Positions 55,524 to 64,000 of a DNA stretch of 64,000 nucleotides are shown piece by piece. A program made the position numbers and the translations under genes. The notes beneath the pieces were generated by a model, which made no database searches, had not been told where the DNA came from, and was given only the letters and a program-made list of their open reading frames with translations. The stretch is from Thermotoga sp. SG1 (GTDB taxonomy: Bacteria > Thermotogota > Thermotogae > Thermotogales > Thermotogaceae): contig NZ_LNDD01000005.1 of assembly GCF_002865985.1 (NCBI RefSeq), positions 271,222 to 335,221 on the forward strand, in the 5' to 3' direction. Every line of letters begins with the position of its first letter. The stretch's first letter is position 1.

Positions 55524-55588
55524 AATAAAAATAAAATAATTCTGAAAAATCAATAAAAAATCAATAGAAGGCTCAAGAAAGGGAGGAT

Positions 55589-55632
55589 ATCTTCCACTCA
55601 AACGGGTTCCTCGAAGGTGGGAAGATTTTTTA
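55589..55632 (+). other. Orphan hairpin with T tract
   Basis: ATCTTCCAC (55589-55597) pairs with GTGGGAAGAT (55617-55626) with one bulge, followed by TTTTT (55627-55630) on the + strand. No + strand gene ends upstream, so it could terminate an antisense or small RNA, or be a relic. On the - strand its arm is preceded by T-poor sequence. Confidence 0.4.
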
Positions 55633-55666
55633 TAAAAAACAAAAGGGACACCTCTTATGGCATCCC
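55632..55666 (-). terminator. Terminator after tRNA-Glu
   Basis: In the minus strand GGGATGCC (55666-55659), loop ATAAGA, GGTGTCCC (55652-55645), then TTTTGTTTTTT. The stem has two G-U pairs. It lies about 30 nt past the tRNA-Glu 3' end. Confidence 0.75.
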
Positions 55667-55695
55667 CCTATGAAACCAGAAGCCGTAAAAGTCTC

Positions 55696-55771
55696 TGGCG
55701 CCCCCAAGGGGATTCGAACCCCTGCCTCTGGCTTGAAAGGCCAGTGTCCTAGGCCGCTAGACGATGGGGGC
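55696..55771 (-). tRNA. tRNA-Glu (anticodon TTC), CCA encoded
   Basis: Minus-strand cloverleaf: acceptor GCCCCCA/TGGGGGC, anticodon arm CTGGCCTTTCAAGCCAG (anticodon TTC), T arm GGGGTTCGAATCCCC, discriminator G, encoded CCA; 76 nt. It has its own promoter at 55793 and terminator at 55632. Confidence 0.96.
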
Positions 55772-55792
55772 AAAGAACGTGCACCAGAAAGA

Positions 55793-55821
55793 AATATACT
55801 ATAAAATGGGAAACAGTTCAA
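55793..55821 (-). promoter_or_regulatory. Promoter of tRNA-Glu
   Basis: Reading the minus strand, TTGAAC (55821-55816) and TATATT (55798-55793) are separated by exactly 17 nt, and the tRNA starts 21 nt downstream of the -10. Confidence 0.8.
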
Positions 55822-55864
55822 GGGGTCTTGATCGTAAATATACTGTTAAGAAGGATGTGAAACA

Positions 55865-56689
55865 TTGAGACCGGTTTTTTATCTCTTGTTCGGCGTCTTA
55901 ATTGCTTCTTTCTCTGGTGTACTCGTGAAGATCTCAACTCTTTCTCCCCAAACCATTGCCTTCTATAGAGTCTTCATTGCCTCTTTGCTGTTTCTTCTAA
56001 TCGCAAAAAAACCCAGGTTTCTTCCTCTCCGGGATGAGATGCTTTCAATCCTTGCTGGTTTCTTTCTTGCGATGCACTTTCGTTTCTGGATAGCAGCCTT
56101 TGATCATACCACAGTGGCCGGAGCCGTGATACCGCTGATGTTACAGCCTGTTGTCACAAGCTTTCTTTCGTATCTTCTCTACAGAGAAAGACCCGCACTA
56201 CAGCAGCTCATCACAGGATCGATCGTTGTCATGGGTGTTATGATCTCTGCTCTTGGAAATGGGAAGTTTTCTAATGCTACCACAGGAGACTGGCTGGCGA
56301 TCACTGGTACACTTTTTCTCTGTGGCTATCTTGTCCTTGGAAGAAAGTTGAACCGGAAGATGGGAAGCACCGCATTCAGTTTGAGAACACACGCTGTGGC
56401 TTCGATCGTTCTTTTTGCTTTCTCTTTCCCTTCTTTTGAGATCGTACCGTTGAGAGAATGGTTCATACTGATAGCTCTGGGGGCAGGATGTTCTTTCCTG
56501 GGATATCTGTTCATAAACATTTCACTCAAAAATTTTCCCTCGAGTGTTGTGAGTATGGCACTGGTTGGTGAAACTTCCCTTTCTATGTTGTGGGCATATC
56601 TGTTTTTGGGTGAAGTTCTGGGAATTTTCCAAATTACAGGGTTTTTGATTTCCACAGCTGGTCTCATCTTATTTCTTCTAAATGCTTGA
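55865..56689 (+). CDS. EamA/DMT-family transporter
   Basis: 274 aa with ten hydrophobic helices and the repeated EamA layout: YLLFGVLIASFSGVLVKIS and VKISTLSPQTIAFYRVFIAS in the first half, GAGCSFLGYLFINISLKNFP with SMALVGETSLSMLWAYLFLG in the second. Members export amino acids or metabolites; the substrate is unknown. TTG 55865 start, with AAGGATGTG upstream. It diverges from tRNA-Glu. Confidence 0.9.
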   Translation: MRPVFYLLFGVLIASFSGVLVKISTLSPQTIAFYRVFIASLLFLLIAKKPRFLPLRDEMLSILAGFFLAMHFRFWIAAFDHTTVAGAVIPLMLQPVVTSFLSYLLYRERPALQQLITGSIVVMGVMISALGNGKFSNATTGDWLAITGTLFLCGYLVLGRKLNRKMGSTAFSLRTHAVASIVLFAFSFPSFEIVPLREWFILIALGAGCSFLGYLFINISLKNFPSSVVSMALVGETSLSMLWAYLFLGEVLGIFQITGFLISTAGLILFLLNA

Positions 56690-56775
56690 AATAAAACGAA
56701 TAAAGTATTAGAATATACTAAAAAAGCGAAGCGAAGATCCACAAGATCCAGTGACTCTCATGAGGGGGTGGCTTG

Positions 56776-56949
56776 ATGCCTTACATATACAGATGCAAAA
56801 AATGCGGAGCCATATACTACTCTGCAACATCCATAGAATATCAGCTGAACAAAAACTGTGAGAAATGTGGTGGAGAGCTTGAGCAGTTAGGAGAAGAAGG
56901 GGAACTGATGAAGAAAGAAAAGGAAAAAGAGGAGGAAGATAGAAAAAAA

Positions 56950-56952
<3 letters not shown>
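56776..56952 (+). CDS. Small zinc-ribbon protein (58 aa)
   Basis: ATG 56776 to TGA 56952; GAGGGGGTGG lies 6 nt upstream. MPYIYRCKKCGAIYY and NCEKCGGELEQL give two CxxC knuckles (a FmdB-like zinc ribbon), then a charged Lys/Glu helix. The codon pattern and spacing support a real gene. Its role is unknown. A TATACT at 56714-56719 could be its -10. Confidence 0.75.
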
Positions 56953-60167
<3,215 letters not shown>

Positions 60168-60183
60168 TTCTTTCCAACCCCTT

Positions 60184-61203
60184 TCATGGGTATATGGGAA
60201 GAGACTCCAGTCCTTCCGTTTCTTTTAGATCGAACATGATGTTCATGTTCTGTATCGCCTGACCCGATGCGCCCTTCACGAGGTTGTCTATGGCACTCAT
60301 CAGAATGAGCGTTCCGGTTCTTTCTTCCAGCTGCATTCCTATGAAAACATGGTTCGAACCGTAACACCACTTCGTTGATGGGAACATCCCAAGAGGCAGT
60401 ACATGCACAAACGGCTCTCCAGCGTAGAACTCCTGGTAAATCCTGTGGATCTTTTCTAGAGGAGCGCTTGTTTTCACGTAGATCGTAGAGAGGATTCCCC
60501 GCGTCATGGGAACAAGGTGCGGTGTAAATATCACTTTCACATCTTTTCCAGCTATTTTCTTCAGCTCCTGTTCCATCTCCGGAACATGCCTGTGCTTTGC
60601 CACGTTGTAAGGCTTCAGGTTTTCGTTCACCTCGGTGAAGATGTAATCGAGCTTTTCTTTTCTTCCTGCCCCCGACACACCCGACTTTGAGTCGACAACT
60701 ATCGTATCAGTTTCCACAACACCTGCCTTCAGAGCTGGAGCAAGGGCAAGGATCACGCTTGTAGGATAACATCCTGGATTTCCCACGATTCGGGCTTTCT
60801 TTATTGAGTCTCTGTAGATTTCTGGAAGACCATACACTCTCTCTATACTGTTGTAGCCCTCAAGTTTGTTTCCGTACCATTTTGAGTATGTATCTGGGTC
60901 ATCGAAACGGAAATCTGCACCAAGATCGATGATCTTTACGTTTTGAAGCTCCATGGCAAGACTGTAGCTGACACCAGCAGGAAGGGCGGTGAACACCACA
61001 TCGCAGCTTTCTGATATCTTTCTGGCATCGAAGTCTTCCAGAACGGCTTCTTCGAGCGTGGACGGGTACACCTCCAACATCTTCTTTCCGGCGTACGTTC
61101 TGGAGGACATGTAGACGATCTTCACGGAGGGATGTTTTTTCAAAAGTCTGAAGAGTTCGATCCCGGTGTAACCTGTGGCTCCCACTATGCCAACTCTGAT
61201 CAA
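60184..61203 (-). CDS. argC: N-acetyl-gamma-glutamyl-phosphate reductase
   Basis: 339 aa; [20 protein letters not shown] (NADP fold), [13 protein letters not shown] and the catalytic Cys in [18 protein letters not shown] identify it. It reduces acetylglutamyl phosphate to the semialdehyde. TTG 61203 overlaps the argH stop (TTGA), with GGGAGGGAAAAGGA upstream. Confidence 0.95.
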   Translation of the reverse strand: MIRVGIVGATGYTGIELFRLLKKHPSVKIVYMSSRTYAGKKMLEVYPSTLEEAVLEDFDARKISESCDVVFTALPAGVSYSLAMELQNVKIIDLGADFRFDDPDTYSKWYGNKLEGYNSIERVYGLPEIYRDSIKKARIVGNPGCYPTSVILALAPALKAGVVETDTIVVDSKSGVSGAGRKEKLDYIFTEVNENLKPYNVAKHRHVPEMEQELKKIAGKDVKVIFTPHLVPMTRGILSTIYVKTSAPLEKIHRIYQEFYAGEPFVHVLPLGMFPSTKWCYGSNHVFIGMQLEERTGTLILMSAIDNLVKGASGQAIQNMNIMFDLKETEGLESLPIYP

Positions 61204-62396
61204 TCCTTTTCCCTCCCGTATTCTTCTGCCACCATTCTGTAAGCGTCTCGGAACGGAATACCTTTTTTCACAAGTTCGTACACCCTGTGAGTTGCAAGAA
61301 CTTCCTCGGTAATACTATCTTCAGATTTTTCCTTATCTACTTCGATGCGGTCAAAAATTATTTTCATTATTCTTAAGATATTCTTAACGACATCTATTGA
61401 CTCTATCACCGGTTTTTTCAGAAGCTGAAGATCTCTGTGGTATCCAAGTATCAGGTTCGACGGAAGCGAGACGGCCATTACCATTTTGGAAACAACAAAG
61501 TGGTGGTACGCTCTCACAAGTTCCAGAGGATCCGGGTTTATCTTTTGTGGCATTATGGAACTTCCCGTGCACAGTTCCTTTGGTAGCTTCAAAAATCCAA
61601 TCTCTGGAAGAGAAAAGAAGATGATATCGGAAGCAAACCTGTTCAGATCGTATGAAATGTGAGAAAGAACGTGAAGAAGAAGGTACTCGAACTTTCCTCT
61701 GCTGTTCTGTGTGTAGATGGGATTCCACTGAACCCTAGAAAATCCCAGCTCTTTCGCTGTGAACTCTCTGTCCACTTCTATCGGGACGCCGTATCCGGCA
61801 CCAGTTCCGAGTGGAGATTGATCGATGATGTCGTACACCGTCTCGAGGAGTTTCAGGTCATCCTGGAGGGCATCTTTGAGGGCACCTGCCCACGTTGCAA
61901 AGTCAGTTGGCATCGCCTTCCTGGTGTGAGTGAAGCCGGCAAATCTTACCTGTCCGTACCTTTCGATGAATCTGTCCAGACTCTTCTGTAGTTCGACAAC
62001 CAGTCCTTTTATCTTCTTCAGTTCATCTTTGTACATCAGTCTCAGGGCGGTGAGCACCTGGTCGTTTCTGGAGCGCGCTGTGTGGATCTTTTTTCCAGTC
62101 TCTCCCAGTTTCTTCACAAGGAAGTTTTCTATGGCAGTATGGCAGTCTTCTTCCTCGGGCTTTATCTGGAATTTTCCTTCTTCCACAAGCTGTAGAAGTT
62201 CGTTGAGGGCTTTTTCTATTTTTTTCTGCTCTTCTTGTGTTAGAAGTCCTATTCGCTGAAGCATCCTCGAGTGAACGATGGAAGCCTTTATATCGTACTT
62301 TATGATTCTCATATCAACGATGTAATCGTCTCCCACCGTGAACTTTTCCACTTCTTCGTTGACTGTGTATCCTTTTTCCCAGAGCTTCTCGCTCAT
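61200..62396 (-). CDS. argH: Argininosuccinate lyase (short form)
   Basis: 398 aa. The fumarase/aspartase signature [36 protein letters not shown] and [15 protein letters not shown] are intact, so catalysis is expected. It is shorter than the usual ~460 aa and the typical LWGGRF start is replaced by [16 protein letters not shown]. Overlaps argG by 4 nt (ATGA). Closer to archaeal-type forms by look only. Confidence 0.93.
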   Translation of the reverse strand: MSEKLWEKGYTVNEEVEKFTVGDDYIVDMRIIKYDIKASIVHSRMLQRIGLLTQEEQKKIEKALNELLQLVEEGKFQIKPEEEDCHTAIENFLVKKLGETGKKIHTARSRNDQVLTALRLMYKDELKKIKGLVVELQKSLDRFIERYGQVRFAGFTHTRKAMPTDFATWAGALKDALQDDLKLLETVYDIIDQSPLGTGAGYGVPIEVDREFTAKELGFSRVQWNPIYTQNSRGKFEYLLLHVLSHISYDLNRFASDIIFFSLPEIGFLKLPKELCTGSSIMPQKINPDPLELVRAYHHFVVSKMVMAVSLPSNLILGYHRDLQLLKKPVIESIDVVKNILRIMKIIFDRIEVDKEKSEDSITEEVLATHRVYELVKKGIPFRDAYRMVAEEYGREKD

Positions 62397-63622
62397 TTTT
62401 CATACCCCTTCTTTGTGAGTCTGTACGCCTTGAGCCTGAGAGCGTGGATATTGATAAAGCCTTTAGAGTCCGTTGCGTCGAATCCTCCTTCAACATCCAT
62501 GCTGGAAAGTTCTGGATTGTACAGCGAACACGGCGAATATCTCGCAACTGGTGTGACGTTACCTTTGTACACGGATACGATCACCTTTCCTGTCACGTTC
62601 TCCTGAGATTTTCTGAAGGCAGCAAGCAAAAACTCCATCTCCGGTGAGAACCAGAATCCATTGTATATGAGTTCGGCGAATTTCGGTGCAAGCATATCGC
62701 GAAGGTGCATCACTTCTTTGTCCATGGTGATGCCTTCAAGATCTCTGTGAGCAGTCCACAGAATGGTGGCTCCAGGTGTTTCGTAAACACCTCTTGACTT
62801 TATTCCGATGAATCTGTTTTCTACCATGTCAAGCCTTCCCACACCGTTTTTTGCTCCGATCTCATTCAGATATTCAAAAAGTTCAAGTGGATCGGTTTTT
62901 TCTGTTCCGTCCTTCAGATTCACAACTTTCACCGGTATACCTTTTTCGAAATGGATCTCAAGGAGTGTCTCCTCATCTGGTGCTTCCTTTGGAGATACAG
63001 TCCATGTGAATACATCTTCATCCGGTATGTACATGGGATCTTCCAGCTTTCCAGCTTCATGAGATATGTGCATGAGGTTTTCATCTTCACTGTATGGCCT
63101 TTTTTTGGAGACCTTTACGGGTATGCCTTTTTCCTTGGCGTAGTTTATCAGATCGGTTCTCCCTTTGAATCTTGAAAGAAACTCCGGATCTTTCCATGGC
63201 GAAATCACTTTAAGATTTGGATTCAAAGCAGCGTATGTGAGCTCGAATCTCACCTGATCGTTTCCTTTTCCTGTGGCACCGTGTGCGACGTATTGGGCTC
63301 CTTCTTTTTCGGCTATTTCAACCTGCTTTTTTGCGATAAGGGGCCGGGCGATTGCAGTTCCAAGGAGATATCTTCCTTCGTAGAGGGCGTTACCGAGGAG
63401 AGCGGTGAATATGTAGTCTGTGACGAATTCTCTTCGAAGGTCTTCGATGTAAACTTTGGAGGCACCTGTTTTAAGGGCTTTCTCTTTTATGGCTTCAAAG
63501 TCATCTTTTTGCCCCACATTTGCCACGTAGGCGATTACTTCAAAACCTTTTTCACAAAGCCATTTAAGAATAACAGATGTGTCCAGACCTCCGCTGTATG
63601 CAAGAACAACTTTCTCTTTCAT
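62393..63622 (-). CDS. argG: Argininosuccinate synthase
   Basis: 409 aa. [20 protein letters not shown] is the N-type ATP pyrophosphatase motif; [19 protein letters not shown] and [16 protein letters not shown] follow. It joins citrulline and aspartate. ATG 63622 is the start with AGGAGGG 7 nt upstream; upstream codons to 63652 lack a site. First gene of the argGHCJBD operon. carAB and argF are not in the window. Confidence 0.96.
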   Translation of the reverse strand: MKEKVVLAYSGGLDTSVILKWLCEKGFEVIAYVANVGQKDDFEAIKEKALKTGASKVYIEDLRREFVTDYIFTALLGNALYEGRYLLGTAIARPLIAKKQVEIAEKEGAQYVAHGATGKGNDQVRFELTYAALNPNLKVISPWKDPEFLSRFKGRTDLINYAKEKGIPVKVSKKRPYSEDENLMHISHEAGKLEDPMYIPDEDVFTWTVSPKEAPDEETLLEIHFEKGIPVKVVNLKDGTEKTDPLELFEYLNEIGAKNGVGRLDMVENRFIGIKSRGVYETPGATILWTAHRDLEGITMDKEVMHLRDMLAPKFAELIYNGFWFSPEMEFLLAAFRKSQENVTGKVIVSVYKGNVTPVARYSPCSLYNPELSSMDVEGGFDATDSKGFINIHALRLKAYRLTKKGYEK

Positions 63623-63653
63623 GGAAAACCCTCCTTTGATTCTTGATAGCATA

Positions 63654-63659
63654 ATTATA
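63654..63659 (-). promoter_or_regulatory. -10 box of the arg operon
   Basis: TATAAT on the minus strand (63659-63654) would place the start of transcription near 63647 and give a 25-nt leader to argG. A -35 of good match is not visible at 16-18 nt. AT-rich DNA around 63690-63710 could hold an ArgR site, not proven. Confidence 0.5.
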
Positions 63660-63848
63660 GAATTTTCTTTCCAGATTTATATGACGTGTTTTTTCACTAT
63701 TATTTTCATTTTTGTAAATGCTACATCTAACATATTGTTTTGATGATAAGGAATATCAATTACAAATTCAGAAGATTCATGTTAGAACAAATTTTATTTA
63801 AGTCAATCAATTTTATTTTATTCACTAAACCACGGTAAGTTCCATTCA

Positions 63849-63876
63849 TTCACAAAGTAGGGTATGTTTGTATTTA
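63849..63876 (+). promoter_or_regulatory. Candidate promoter for the 23-aa peptide gene
   Basis: TTCACA (63849-63854) and TATTTA (63871-63876) are 16 nt apart in AT-rich DNA upstream of the AAAGGAGAT ribosome site. The rest of the gap (63660-63848) has no gene I can support. Confidence 0.3.
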
Positions 63877-63899
63877 GCATTAGAAAGGAGATACAGAGT

Positions 63900-63971
63900 A
63901 TGCAATTACCGGTAACGAAAAATTTCATGCGCCTTTGTGGTACCGGAAGCTATGCAATAAAAAAGGAATAA
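63900..63971 (+). CDS. 23-aa peptide gene, coupled to the next gene
   Basis: ATG 63900 to TAA 63971 encodes 23 residues: MQLPVTKNFMRLCG and then TGSYAIKKE. AAAGGAGAT lies 8 nt upstream, an excellent ribosome site. The stop shares its last A with the ATG of the next gene (TAATG), so translation is coupled. A single Cys, Tyr and Lys-rich tail are visible; there is no leader-type family match that I know. It may be a precursor peptide, a signal or a regulatory leader. Confidence 0.5.
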   Translation: MQLPVTKNFMRLCGTGSYAIKKE

Positions 63972-64000
63972 TGAGCGAAAAAGGAAAACAACTACTCAGA
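63971..64000 (+). CDS. N-terminus of a gene running off the window
   Basis: ATG 63971 starts MSEKGKQLLR and runs to the window edge. AAAAGGA is 4 nt before the ATG. Only ten residues are visible, so the family is unknown. Confidence 0.45.
   Translation, partial: MSEKGKQLLR

Noticed and set aside
55540..55575. Direct repeat AAATCAATA twice
   Set aside because: Short, AT-rich and only two copies; not a CRISPR or iteron array. No CRISPR repeats were found anywhere in the window.
63690..63712. ArgR box (TGAAAATAATAGTGAA on the minus strand)
   Set aside because: Only one half matches the usual TGAAT...ATTCA palindrome; AT-rich sequence makes chance matches common.

Overview
The window reads as a contiguous piece of a Thermotoga chromosome (hyperthermophilic bacterium, T. 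maritima/neapolitana/petrophila group). The evidence is the near-identity of many predicted proteins to T. maritima proteins I remember (octaprenyl diphosphate synthase, ArgJ, ArgD, SecA, EtfABCX), the very dense packing with 1-71 nt gene overlaps, strong Shine-Dalgarno sites, frequent GTG/TTG starts, and tRNAs with encoded CCA. The octaprenyl synthase differs at many positions from the MSB8 protein as I recall it, so a sister species or strain is more likely than MSB8 itself.

Layout. 1-6.1 kb (+): a CPBP membrane protease, a tiny membrane ORF, the electron-bifurcating etfBACX (fixABCX) operon, a zinc-ribbon protein, octaprenyl diphosphate synthase and a DUF981-like membrane protein, closed by a strong terminator; then a B12-binding-type radical SAM enzyme. 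7.4-16.3 kb (-): a co-directional run recJ - ruvX - tRNA-Arg - mreB - flgF - flgG - flgA - flgH - flgI - flgJ-like, joining recombination, cell shape and flagellar rod/ring assembly. 16.4-20.5 kb (+): HD phosphohydrolase, a membrane nucleotide-sugar dehydratase and a WecA/MraY-type phosphoglycosyltransferase (envelope glycan). A DUF1385 gene converges on it with a 105-nt overlap. 21.4-31 kb (+): an AMMECR1/radical SAM pair, ApbE with a NusG-II protein and a Gx-type transporter, maf, radC, HD, deoC, cyclodeaminase, tgt, an outer-membrane-like protein, mscS and acylphosphatase.

31-46 kb: the translation/secretion block ffh-rpsP-khpA-rimM-trmD-SPOUT methyltransferase-rplS-lepB, then (after a PQQ-propeller protein on the other strand) truA, tlyA, secA and prfB. 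46-53 kb: a degenerate NtrC-like regulator, a phosphodiesterase-like protein, a YkuK-type protein, comF, glycerate kinase, nitroreductase and a diguanylate cyclase, followed by a tRNA-Val/tRNA-Phe operon with a near-consensus promoter and a clear terminator. 53-56 kb is the most unsettled part: a cysteine-cluster protein, a frameshifted lipoprotein gene whose ribosome binding site can be locked in an 11-bp hairpin, an orphan hairpin, and tRNA-Glu with its own promoter. 55.9-63.6 kb: an EamA exporter, a 58-aa zinc-ribbon protein, and the complete divergent argGHCJBD operon (-). The right edge is AT-rich and carries a 23-aa peptide gene translationally coupled to a gene that runs off the window.

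No CRISPR array, insertion sequence, integrase or rRNA was seen. The likeliest new biology is (i) the RBS-sequestering leader plus frameshift at the lipoprotein gene, (ii) the coupled 23-aa peptide gene at the right edge, (iii) the ATPase-dead NtrC-like regulator, (iv) the possible link between EtfABCX and the polyprenyl synthase beside it, and (v) RecJ fused to a degenerate helicase-like module.
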